DNA of 64,000 nucleotides from CAMFLJ01 sp963702555 (lineage in GTDB: Bacteria > Actinomycetota > Acidimicrobiia > Acidimicrobiales > Acidimicrobilacustridaceae), in NCBI GenBank assembly GCA_963702555.1, contig CAVPCW010000006.1, positions 62,001-126,000 of the forward strand, written 5' to 3'. Both the position numbers and the translations under genes were made by a program. This document shows positions 26,938 to 35,944 of this stretch, one piece after another. Each line of letters starts with the position of its first letter. Position 1 is the first letter of the stretch. The notes under the pieces are model-generated. The model was not told the origin of the DNA. It saw only the letters and a program-made list of their open reading frames with translations, and did no database searches.

Positions 26938-27687
26938 TCAGACGTTCGAGGAGACCCCGCCGTCGACCTCGATGCATTGGCCCATCACGTAGGACGAGTC
27001 GTCGCTGGCGAGCCACGCGATCACGGCGGCCAGCTCCTCCGGCTCACCCAGGCGTCCGGTGATCGACACCTCGGCGATCTGCTCGATCTCGGCGGGGGTG
27101 CGGTTGCGGCGCATCAGCGGTGTGGCCACCGGTCCGGGCGCCACGCAGTTGGGTCGGATGCCCTCGGGGCCGTGGTCGATGGCGAGCGCCCGGGTGAGGG
27201 CCACCACCCCGGCCTTGGCCGCGATGTACCCGGGGTTGGCGTGCATGCCCCGGAGCCCGGCACCCGACGACACGTTCACGATGGCGCCCTTGCCACTGGC
27301 CCGCATGTGGGGGATCACCGCCCGGCACATCAGGTAGACGCTGGTGAGGTTCACCCGCACGAGGCGGTCCCACTCGGAAGGGTCGAGGGCCACGACGTCC
27401 TGCCCCGGTCGGCTGCCGCCGGCGATGTTGGCCAGGATGTCGACACGGCCGCCGATCCGCACGGCCTCGGCGATGGCGGCCTCCACGGCTTCCGGGTCGC
27501 TCACGTCGGCGACGACGGGGTGGAAGGCGTCGTCGTCGCCGATCGTCGAGCGCTGCTCCTCGAGGGCGTCGCCGTCGAGGTCGACCCCGATGACGGTGCA
27601 TCCCGAGCGGGCGAGGAGCGAGGCGGTGGCGGCACCGATGCCGGCTCCGGCCGCGCTCACCACGGCGATCCTGTCGTTCAGATCCAT
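26938..27687 (-). CDS. Short-chain dehydrogenase/reductase
   Basis: A 249-residue SDR. The cofactor loop is SAAGAGIGAATASLL (about 11-25), Asp in VDLDGD favours NAD(H), and the usual NNAG reads ANIAGG (about 85-90). Catalytic Ser lies in VNVSSGAGLRG, the pair is YIAAK (about 152-156), and the end is CIEVDGGVSSNV. Divergent from the amidohydrolase gene with a 140-bp gap that carries a clear promoter for the latter. Confidence 0.9.
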   Translation of the reverse strand: MDLNDRIAVVSAAGAGIGAATASLLARSGCTVIGVDLDGDALEEQRSTIGDDDAFHPVVADVSDPEAVEAAIAEAVRIGGRVDILANIAGGSRPGQDVVALDPSEWDRLVRVNLTSVYLMCRAVIPHMRASGKGAIVNVSSGAGLRGMHANPGYIAAKAGVVALTRALAIDHGPEGIRPNCVAPGPVATPLMRRNRTPAEIEQIAEVSITGRLGEPEELAAVIAWLASDDSSYVMGQCIEVDGGVSSNV

Positions 27688-27732
27688 GCCTGCCTCCTCA
27701 TCGCCCCGGGGTCCGGGCGAGGTCTACATGAG

Positions 27733-27761
27733 TGGACGGGCGAAGTCTCCATCCTTATAAT
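27733..27761 (+). promoter_or_regulatory. Promoter of the amidohydrolase gene
   Basis: TGGACG (27733-27738), a 17-bp spacer, and a perfect TATAAT (27756-27761), 66 bp before the ATG. The consensus -10 stands out in this GC-rich sequence. Confidence 0.6.
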
Positions 27762-27827
27762 GATTGATGGTTAGCCAGGGCAGGGTGACCACTGGCACCG
27801 CACGCCGACCGACCACCAGGGGGACAG

Positions 27828-28940
27828 ATGGGCACCAGTTCGAAGGGCCGCACGTACCGACTCATCTCCGGCGACGGGCACGTCAACGAGTCGCCCGACG
27901 TCTGGGTCGACCGCGTGCCGGCCGCCATGAAGGATCGTGCGCCCCGCATGCAGTCCTTCGACGAGGGTGACGCCTGGGTGATCGAGGGCGTGAAGGACCC
28001 CATCAACTTCGGCATGAACGCCTGCGCCGGCATGGAGCCCGAGGACATGAAGGGATGGGTCCGCTTCGAGGACATCCGCAAGGGTGGCTACGAGCCCGCC
28101 GCCCGCCTCGAGGAGATGGACCGCGACGGCGTCGACGCCGAGGTCCTCTACCCGACCCCCCGCCTGTCCGGGGCGATCATCGCCAACAAGGACACCGACT
28201 ACCACCTCACGATGATCCGGGCCTACAACGACTGGCTCTCGGAGTTCGTCGGGTACGCGCCCGAGCGCCTGTGCGGCGTGGCCATCATCCCGAACCGGGG
28301 TGTCGAGGAGGCCGTGGCCGAGGTCGAGCGGGTCTGCGACCGCCCCGGCATGCGCACCGTCATGCTCGGCTGCTGGCCCCACGGCGACCTCGCCATCGCC
28401 CCTGAGGACGACAAGCTCTTCGGCGTCCTGGCCGAACGCGGCATCACGCTCAACATCCACGTCTCGATGACCCAGTCGATGCCGGCCGCCCACAAGGCCA
28501 AGCTCCCCGGTTACGGCCGCTTCTTCGACGCACCGAACCGCATGATCGAGATGGTCTTCGCCGGCGTCTTCGACCGCTTCCCGGAGCTCAACGTCTTCTT
28601 CGCCGAGACCGACTTCGGCTGGGTGCCGTACGTCAAGGAGCAGATCGACAACAACTACCTGCGCCTCGACCCGGTCAGCCGCTTCGGCCTGCAGCAGCTG
28701 CCGAGCGAGTACATCAGCCGCCACTTCCACTTCGGCTACATGACCGACACCTTCGGGCTGCGGAACCTCGAGTACATGGGCGCCGAGCGGGTGCTGTGGT
28801 CGAACGACTACCCGCACATCAGCGCCGACTGGCCGCACTCGTGGCGGGTGATCCAGTCGTCGATGTCGGGCCTGAGCCAGGACGACAAGCAGCTGATCCT
28901 CGCGGGCAACGCCCAGCGCCTCTACGGTTTCGGCCGCTGA
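27828..28940 (+). CDS. Amidohydrolase family protein (amidohydrolase 2)
   Basis: A 370-residue metal-dependent hydrolase/decarboxylase of the amidohydrolase-2 type. The first-strand motif is SGDGHVNE (about 14-21), lacking one His of the usual HxH. LNIHVSMTQ (about 208-216) supplies another ligand, and WSNDYPHISADWPHS (about 324-338) holds the conserved catalytic Asp. Such enzymes act as decarboxylases or hydrolases of aromatic and cyclic acids. The neighbouring SDR, ligase and hydratase genes suggest ring or side-chain catabolism. Substrate unknown. Confidence 0.85.
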   Translation: MGTSSKGRTYRLISGDGHVNESPDVWVDRVPAAMKDRAPRMQSFDEGDAWVIEGVKDPINFGMNACAGMEPEDMKGWVRFEDIRKGGYEPAARLEEMDRDGVDAEVLYPTPRLSGAIIANKDTDYHLTMIRAYNDWLSEFVGYAPERLCGVAIIPNRGVEEAVAEVERVCDRPGMRTVMLGCWPHGDLAIAPEDDKLFGVLAERGITLNIHVSMTQSMPAAHKAKLPGYGRFFDAPNRMIEMVFAGVFDRFPELNVFFAETDFGWVPYVKEQIDNNYLRLDPVSRFGLQQLPSEYISRHFHFGYMTDTFGLRNLEYMGAERVLWSNDYPHISADWPHSWRVIQSSMSGLSQDDKQLILAGNAQRLYGFGR

Positions 28941-28978
28941 TCGGCGCCACCGCGCCGACTCGTTCCGGGGGGAGCGCC

Positions 28979-30629
28979 ATGGGCACGGGGGCCGCCGGTC
29001 TCGTCGACGTCGTCACCTCGCCCGAGCGGCGCGAGGCGTACCTCGCCGCGGGCTGGTGGGACGGCCAGACCCTCCCGGGCCGCGTCGCCCATCACGCGGC
29101 CACGCGCCCCGGGGCGACCGCGGTCGTCGACGAGGAACGCTCGGCCACGTACGCCGAGCTCGTGGCCGACGCTTCCCGCCTGGCCGACGCCCTGGGGGCC
29201 CGCGGGGTCGGTCCCGGTGACATCGTCTCGGTGCAGCTGCCCAACCGCTACGAGACGGTGGTCGTGGCGGTGGCGGTGCTCTCCCTGGGCGCGGTCGATC
29301 AACCCCCTGCTGCCGAACTACCGCGAACGTGAGCTGGCTCAGGTCTTCGAGACGGCCCGGCCGGTGGCGGTGTTCACACCCGGTGAGTTCCGGGGGTGCG
29401 ACCACCGCGAGCTCGTCGCCCAGGTGGTGGCGTCCACCGGCGTCGCACCCCTGCACGTGGTGGTCGACCCGCAGGCGCCGGCGCCCGCCGTCACCTACGC
29501 CGACCTGCTCGCCTCGGGGTCGCCCGAGGCCGTGCTCGGCGACCGCCCGGCCGATGCCGTCTCCGAGCTCATCTTCACGTCGGGCACCGAGGCCCGGCCC
29601 AAGGCGATCATGCACACCGAGCAGACCGCCGGGTTCAGCGTGCGCGTCGCTCGCGACGACCTCGGTGTCACCGACGACGACGTCGTCTGGATGCCGTCGC
29701 CGGTGGGCCACTCCACCGGCTTCAACTACGGGCTCCGCTTCGCTCTCCACCACGGCCTGCCCCTCGTCCTGCAGGACAGGTGGGACGCCGCGACGGCCCT
29801 GCGCCTCGTGCAGGAGCACGGCTGCACCTACACCCTCGCCGCCACGACCTTCCTCCAGGACCTCACCGAGGCGGCAGTGGCGACGGGCGCCCGGCTCGAC
29901 GCGCTGCGGCTCTTCGGCAGCGGTGGTGCCCCTGTCCCGCCTGCGCTGGTCGATGCCGCCGCCGAGGTCGGCATCCGGGTGCTGCGCCTCTACGGCTCGA
30001 CCGAGGTGCTGGTCGGCACCTGGAACCGTCCGTGGTCGACGCCCGCCCAGACGCGCGACACCGACGGCACGGCCATGAGCCAGGTCGAGCTGCGGGTCGT
30101 CGACGACGACGGCGTGGTGCTCGGCCCCGGGGAGGCCGGCGAGCTCGAGGTGCGCGGTCCCGACACCTGCGTCGGCTTCTTCGCCGACCCCGAGCGCACC
30201 GCCGCCACCTTCCACCCCGACGGCTGGGTGCGCTCCGGCGACCTCGTCACCATCGACGCCGACGGGTACCTCACCGTGGTGGGGCGCAAGAAGGAGATCA
30301 TCATCCGCGGTGGCATCAACATCGCCCCACGCGAGATCGAGGAGCTGCTGGTCGCCTTCCCCGAGGTCGAGCGGGCGGCGGTGATCGGCCTGCCCGACGA
30401 CCGCCTCGGCGAGCGCACCTGTGCGTGCGTCGTGCTGCGCCCCGGGGCCTCGCTCGACTTCGACACGATGTGCGATCGGCTCGACGCGGCCGGCCTCGCG
30501 CTCTACAAGCGGCCAGAGCGGCTCGAGGTCGTCGGCGCGCTGCCGGCCACGGCATCGGGCAAGATCCAGAAGCACGAGCTGGTCAGGGCGCTCACGAGCG
30601 CGGAGGGGAACGGTGTCGCAGGTGGCTGA
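28979..30629 (+). CDS. Acyl-CoA synthetase (AMP-forming), frameshifted near residue 106
   Basis: The N-terminus (MGTGAAGLVDVVTSPERREA) reads in frame until LSLGAV. One extra G at about 29297 then breaks the expected LSLGAVINPLLPNYRERE. The rest is intact, with P-loop FTSGTEARPKAIMHTE, A5 LYGSTEVLVGT, A7 GWVRSGDLVTIDADGYLTVVGR, A8 IIRGGINIAPREIEELL and the A10 Lys in PATASGKIQKHEL. Corrected length is 549 residues, typical for the family. The start has GGGGGGAG just upstream. Probably an intact ligase with a base-call error. It overlaps the next hydratase by a few codons. Confidence 0.8.
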
Positions 30630-31437
30630 CGACGACCCGGTGCTGGTCGAGCACCTGGCGGTGGGCGACACGGGCCGCACCGCGGCGCTGATCCGCCTCA
30701 ACCGGCCCGAGACCCTCAACCCCATGGACAGCGAGATGCTCGCCGCCCTCGACCGCATCCTCGACGGCATCGAGGCCGACGCCTCGGTGTGCACGGTGCT
30801 GGTCACCGGCAACGGGCGGGCCTTCAGCGCCGGCGGCGACCTCAAGGGCTACCAGACGCTGCAGCGCGACCGGGAGGCGTTCACCGCCTTCGTGGCCGAG
30901 CTGCACCGGGTGTTCGGGCGGTTGCTCGGCCTGCGGGTGCCGGCCGTGGCGCTGGTCAACGGCGTGGCTGTTGCCGGCGGTCTCGAGCTGATCCTGAACT
31001 GCGACTTCGCCCTGGTGGCCGAGTCCGCCCGCATCGGTGACGGCCACCTCAACTTCGGGCAGATGGGCGGCGGGGGAGTGCTCACCCTCCTGCCCCGCAC
31101 CATCGGCCGGGCCCGGGCCACCGAGCTGATGCTCAGCGGCCGCCTGCTCTCGTCGGCCGAGGCCGTCGAGTGGGGCCTGGCCAGCCGGGTGGTGCCCGAC
31201 GACGAGCTGGTCGCCGCCGGTCTGGCCTTCGCCGCCGAGGTGGCGGTCAAGAGCCCGTTGGCCGTGGCCAACGCCAAGGAGCTCATCACCTCGCTGTGGC
31301 TCGAGAACGGTTCGGTGGCCGACGGTCTGGCCGTCGAGCTCGAGCGCGACGTCGAGTACTGCCTCGAGTCGCACGACGCCCCCGAGGGCCTCGCGGCCTT
31401 CGCCGAGAAGCGCCCGCCGCGCTTCGAGGGACGGTGA
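30613..31437 (+). CDS. Enoyl-CoA hydratase/isomerase family
   Basis: A 274-residue crotonase-fold protein. Motifs are IRLNRPETLNPMDSEML (about 27-43), the oxyanion segment GRAFSAGGDLKGY (about 65-77) and VAVAGGLELILNCDFALVA (about 118-136). DGHLNFGQMGGGG occupies the catalytic region, with no Glu at the usual first position, so the reaction could differ from hydration. GTG at 30613 follows GGAGGGG closely; the GTG at 30622 is less well placed. It overlaps the synthetase stop, and the DUF35 gene follows after 4 bp. Confidence 0.87.
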   Translation: MSQVADDDPVLVEHLAVGDTGRTAALIRLNRPETLNPMDSEMLAALDRILDGIEADASVCTVLVTGNGRAFSAGGDLKGYQTLQRDREAFTAFVAELHRVFGRLLGLRVPAVALVNGVAVAGGLELILNCDFALVAESARIGDGHLNFGQMGGGGVLTLLPRTIGRARATELMLSGRLLSSAEAVEWGLASRVVPDDELVAAGLAFAAEVAVKSPLAVANAKELITSLWLENGSVADGLAVELERDVEYCLESHDAPEGLAAFAEKRPPRFEGR

Positions 31438-31441
31438 CCCG

Positions 31442-31840
31442 ATGACGGACGTCAGCCTCCCGGCCCCGACCCCCGACCAGCTCAGCGAGCCGTTCTGGTC
31501 GGCGCTCACCGAGCGCCGGGTGATGGTGCAGGAGTGCCCGGCCTGCGGCCGCCGGCGGTTCCAGCGGCTCCCGTCGTGCCCGTACTGCGCGGCTGAGGGC
31601 GGCCTGGACGTCGAGGCCGCGGGCACCGGTGTCGTGTACTCGTTCGTGCGGGTGCACAGGGCCCTCACCGCGGCCACGGTCGACGAGGTGCCGTACTGCG
31701 TGGCCACGGTCGACCTCGACGGCGGCGGTCGCCTCTTCGCCCGGGTCGAGCCGCCCGAGGCGGTCGAGATCGGGCTGGCCGTCACCCCGCTCTTCGTCGA
31801 CCACGACGGCTGGACGGAACTGCGCTTCGCTCCTTCCTGA
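31442..31840 (+). CDS. DUF35 OB-fold, zinc-ribbon acyl-CoA-binding protein
   Basis: A 132-residue single DUF35 unit. The N-terminal helix precedes a zinc ribbon, CPACGRRRFQRLPSCPYC (about 33-50), with all four Cys present. The OB fold follows (GTGVVYSFVRVH; LFARVEPPEAVEIG). These proteins bind acyl-CoA and partner with thiolase-like or hydratase proteins. Here it is last in a ligase-hydratase-DUF35 operon, so the hydratase is its likely partner. Confidence 0.88.
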   Translation: MTDVSLPAPTPDQLSEPFWSALTERRVMVQECPACGRRRFQRLPSCPYCAAEGGLDVEAAGTGVVYSFVRVHRALTAATVDEVPYCVATVDLDGGGRLFARVEPPEAVEIGLAVTPLFVDHDGWTELRFAPS

Positions 31841-31910
31841 CCCTCCTCTCGGGTGCCGTGCGAACGCGCTGAGTGGGCGGACGGTGACGGGGCTACCGTT
31901 GCCGTCGTCT

Positions 31911-31933
31911 CCGCGGGATCGACGATCCCGCGG
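31911..31933. terminator. Perfect 10-bp inverted repeat
   Basis: CCGCGGGATC and GATCCCGCGG pair perfectly around GAC. It lies between the DUF35 gene and the secreted repeat protein. It could terminate the former or sit in the leader of the latter; no T tract follows. Confidence 0.45.
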
Positions 31934-31969
31934 GGTGGCGGATCTGGCGAACCGGGAGCACGACGCGGG

Positions 31970-34900
31970 ATGACGGCGAGACACGGAACAGTCCGGCGGC
32001 TCGCCGTCGTGGTGGTCCTGGCGTTGCTGGCGCCCCTGCTCGCGACCGTCGCCGGCCCAGCTTCGCCCGCGGCGGCGGTGACCCCCTCTCCGATCCCCGG
32101 TGGCCTGTGGGACACGACCCCGGCAGTCGGTGCCGGCCAGACCTATGTGGCCATCGACGGAACTGTCGGCGACCCGGTCACGGGTGGTGTCGACCACCTC
32201 TACACCCAGGCCGACAGCCTGATCACCGTGACCCAGAGCGGGGGTCTGCTCAATGTCACGGTCAAGGCGGACAGCCGCTGGGCGATCGGCATGAAGGCGC
32301 CGAGCGGTATCGATCCGATGGCCGCCGGGTACTACCCGAACGCCACCCGCTACCCGTTCAACGACTCGGCGGTCCCGGGGCTCACGTTCGACGGTCTCAA
32401 CGGCTGCAACCAGTTGTCCGGCTGGTTCGCCGTGGACTCGATCACCATCCTCGCCGGCGCCGTGACCCAACTCACTGCCCGTTTCTCTCAGAGCTGCGAG
32501 GGGTCTCCGGCGAGCTTCGGGAAGATCCGGTACCTCTCGAGCGACACGACCCAACCACCGGCTCCGCAGAACCCCGTGCCCAGCGGGCTCTGGGACACGA
32601 CACCCGCGGTCCCGGCCGGCGTCAGCTACCTGACGCTGGAAGGAGCTCCAGGTGATCCTTGGCTCAACGGCGGCAGCCGCCTGTTCACGTCGGCGTACTC
32701 GACGTTCTCCGTCGTCGACGAGCATCCGCAGGGTGAGCCCGATCGGCTCGCTCTCTTCCTCGGCGGCGACGAGCAGTGGGTTGCCCGCTGGCAGCCGATG
32801 TGGTCATTGCAGGCGATGCAGGTGGGGTACTACCCCGACACCACCGATTTCTGGAACGCCGCCAAGGGTCAGATGACGCTCAACGGCCCGAGCTCGTGTC
32901 ACGCCACGCCCACGACAGGGTGGATCGCGGTCGATGAGGTGACGAGGGTCGCGGGGGTCACCACGGCGGTGACGCTTCGGTTCGAGCACACCTGCGAGGG
33001 CTCTCCGCCCATCCACGGCAAGCTGCGATGGCTCGCCAGCGATCCAGGCATCGTCCCGGGCCCTCAGGCGATTCCCGGTGCCCTCTGGGACGTGCAGCCA
33101 GCGGTCGGCCCGACACAGAGCTACGCGGTCCTGAGCGCGCCGGCCGGTGAGCCGGTCTCCGGGGGTGTCGATCGCACGTTCACGAAGGCCAACTCCGCCA
33201 TCACCCTCGCGGAGTCCGGACGAACGCTGTCGCTGCAGGTGAAGGCCGAGCAGACGCTGGATCGGGACGTTCGGGGGGATGAGTTCCATCGACTCGCTCC
33301 AGCCCGGCTACTACCCGGCGGTCCACTCCCCGGCGGTGAACCCGCGGCGGGCCTCCATGGCCTGGGCGCCGTCGAGCTCGGGCGTGGCCTGCGCAACGGG
33401 CACCGGCTGGTTCGCGGTCGACCAGATCACGAGGACATCGGGCACCGTGACGTCGGCGACCATCCGGTTCGGCTTCAGCTGCGACGGAACGCACACGCTG
33501 AACGGCAAGATCCGCTGGAACGCGGCCGACACGACGACCCCGGTCGGTCCGATCACCCCGGTTCCAGGGGGTCTTTGGGACGTGACGCCGAGTGGGGTCA
33601 CCGGCAACTACACCTACATCGACGGTGTGGCGGGCGATCAGGTGACGAATGGCGTCGATGTCGTGCTCCAGGATCCCCAGCACCCGGGCATCCCTTCCGA
33701 CTACCAAGGGGGGATCCTTTCGATCATCGGATCCGGCAACCCGCAGGACTTCTGGACGGCCGAGTTCGACGGAGTCGACGACCAGGGGAAGGTCCAGCTC
33801 GGCTACTACCCGAACCTCTCGTCGCTGACCTCCTCCAACCCGGTTCTGGGCGGGGTTCGGGTCACCCACCTCACGTCGGTCAAGTCGTGTACGCCCGGCA
33901 CCACCACGGGCTGGTTCGCGGTCGACCACCTCGGTCGGATCGACGGCCAGATCAACCGCCTCGACCTCCGCTTCGAGCAGAGCTGCGATGGTGCTCCTCC
34001 CATGCACGGTCGTCTGCACTACGACCTCGGGGGGCTCGAGGTGGGCCCGCCGATCGGTGCGTTCGAGTCGGCGGTGCCGGCGACGGGTGGGGTGAAGGTC
34101 GAGGGTTGGGCACTCGATCCGGAGACGGCGTCGGCGATCGGTGTCGAGGTCCTCGTCGACGGTGTCGTCACGACGACACTGACGGCGTCGGGCGACCGCC
34201 CCGATGTCGGCACGGCGAACCCGCTGTATGGCAATGGCCACGGGTTCTCGGCGAACGTCACCGTGCCGGTTGGCACCCATCAGGTGTGCACGAGGGCTCG
34301 CAACACCGGCGTCGGGTCCGACACGTCGCTCGGCTGCAAGACCGTGAAGGTCGGGTCGGGATCGCCGTTCGGGTCGGTCGACCAGGTGAAGGCGGTGCCC
34401 GGCGGGATCGTGGCCTCGGGTTGGGCGATCGACCCCGACACGTCGGCATCCATCGCCGTGCACGCCTACGTCGACGCGAAGGGCACGGCGTTGACGGCCG
34501 ACGGCTCGAGGCCCGACGTGGCCGCAGCCTTCCAGGGCTACGGCCCGGCCCACGGCTACACGGCCACGCTCCCTGCGTCGCCGGGCGCCCACCAGGTCTG
34601 CCTGTATGGCATCAACGTCGGTGGCGGTGCCAACAGCTCGCTCGGCTGTCGGACGGTCGTCGTCCCGGGCGGTTCGCCGGTCGGTTCCCTCGATGCAGCC
34701 AACCTGGTGCCGGGTGTGGGTGTGAGTGTGGGTGGTTGGGCATTGGATCCGGACACGGCGTCGTCGATCGCGGTGCATGTGTACGTGGATGGGAAGGGCA
34801 CGGCGTTGACGGCGAACGGCGATCGTCCGGACATCGCGAACGCGTTTCCGGGGTACGGGTCGGCGCACGGGTTCTCGGCGACGGTTGCGATGACGCCGGG

Positions 34901-35297
34901 GTCGCACACGGTGTGCGCCTATGGGATCAACGTGGGCACGGGTGCGAACAGTGTGTTGGGCTGCTCGACGGTGTTCATGCCGACGGGCTCACCGATCGGT
35001 GTGCTGGATGTGGCTCGTGGTGGTCCGGGTTGGGTGAGCGTGGGTGGTTGGGCGGTCGATCCGGACAGCGCGGCTCCGATCGCGGTGCATGTCTACGTGG
35101 ACTCGCAGGGCGCTGCGTTCACGGCTGGGGGTGATCGTCCTGATGTGGGGGCGTTCTTCCGTGGTTACGGCAACCCGCACGGGTTCGCGACCACCGTCTC
35201 AGCCACGCCTGGGGTGCACAACGTGTGCGTCTATGCGATCAACGTGGGTCCGGGTTCGAACAGCTTGATCGCCTGCCGCACCGTCACGGTGAGCTGA
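31970..35297 (+). CDS. Large secreted two-part repeat protein, frameshifted near 33270
   Basis: A 1108-residue protein once one extra G in GGGGGG near 33270 is removed. A signal peptide (about 1-36, RRLAVVVVLALLAPLLATVAG) leads to four repeats of about 155-160 residues. Each begins with a GLWD motif, has a GWFAVD-type stretch after a Cys, and ends with SCEGSP-like and GKIR-like motifs; this is A1-A4, residues about 41-690. Four repeats of about 80 residues follow (B1-B4), each with a GWAxDPDT core, DRPD, GYGxxHGF and LGC motifs. The paired Cys suggest extracytoplasmic folding. Function unknown; a cell-surface or adhesion role is plausible. No sorting signal was seen. Confidence 0.75.
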
Positions 35298-35937
35298 GGC
35301 GCCGCCGCAGCTCGACCAGCACCTCGGCCGGCCGGTCGTGCTCCGCGCCACCCCTGCCGTCGAGGAACAGGTCGTGCACCTCGACGGCCAGCGCGGCGCG
35401 CTGCGTCGGCGGCGGACCACCGTCGGGCAGGTCGTCGGCGTGCTCGGCCAGGAACGTGGCGGCCGCCCGAACCGCTCCGAGCGAGCTCTCGTCGGCACCG
35501 CCGTCGAGGGTGAATTCCCACCGACGAACGCGGGCGGCGATCTCCGGCTTCGACGGGCCGGGGTCGACCCCGGCGGCGGCCAGCACCCGGCAGTCGTAGG
35601 CCCGGCACGTCCGCGGCCGGTGCTCGTAGATCGAGCAGGCGCCGTCGCGCAGCATCGGGCAGCGGCCGTGCTCGTCGTAGGGGAGCAGCGAGTAGCCCTT
35701 CGGCGCGCCGGGCGCAGGGAACAGCAGCTCGGCCGGGATCAGCGAGCGGGCGGCGTGCTCGTCGGGCTCCACCAGCACGAACTGCGACGACTCGCAGCAC
35801 GCCGTGCAGCCGTCGCACGGCACGTCCGAGCCGTCGCCCGCCCCGGGGCCGCGGTCGAGCATCGCCACCGTGCGCTGCAACCACGGCCCGAAGGGGCCGG
35901 CGTCGAGCCGGCCGCTCCCGCCGTGCTCGTCGCTCAC
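35284..35937 (-). CDS. YkgJ-family cysteine-cluster protein
   Basis: A 217-residue protein with the CxxCxxxCC-type cluster of the YkgJ/DUF3109 family. PCDGCTACCESSQFV (about 40-54) comes first, with further Cys at CPMLRDGACSIYEHRPRTCRAYDCRV (about 95-120). These Cys probably bind Zn or an Fe-S cluster. Function is unknown for the family. The C-terminal stretch is helical and Ala/Arg-rich. Its stop overlaps the convergent end of the secreted protein by 14 bp. Confidence 0.85.
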   Translation of the reverse strand: MSDEHGGSGRLDAGPFGPWLQRTVAMLDRGPGAGDGSDVPCDGCTACCESSQFVLVEPDEHAARSLIPAELLFPAPGAPKGYSLLPYDEHGRCPMLRDGACSIYEHRPRTCRAYDCRVLAAAGVDPGPSKPEIAARVRRWEFTLDGGADESSLGAVRAAATFLAEHADDLPDGGPPPTQRAALAVEVHDLFLDGRGGAEHDRPAEVLVELRRRLSSP

Positions 35938-35944
35938 GGCTGGG

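Noticed and set aside
24233..27687. Several SDR genes in a row as a biosynthetic (polyketide) cluster
   Set aside because: No ketosynthase, acyl carrier protein or thiotemplate enzyme is present; CoA ligases, hydratases and thiolases point to catabolism.
31853..31969. In-frame extension of the secreted protein upstream of its ATG
   Set aside because: It runs through a perfect inverted repeat and would place 39 codons before a good signal peptide; the ATG at 31970 gives a normal N-terminus.
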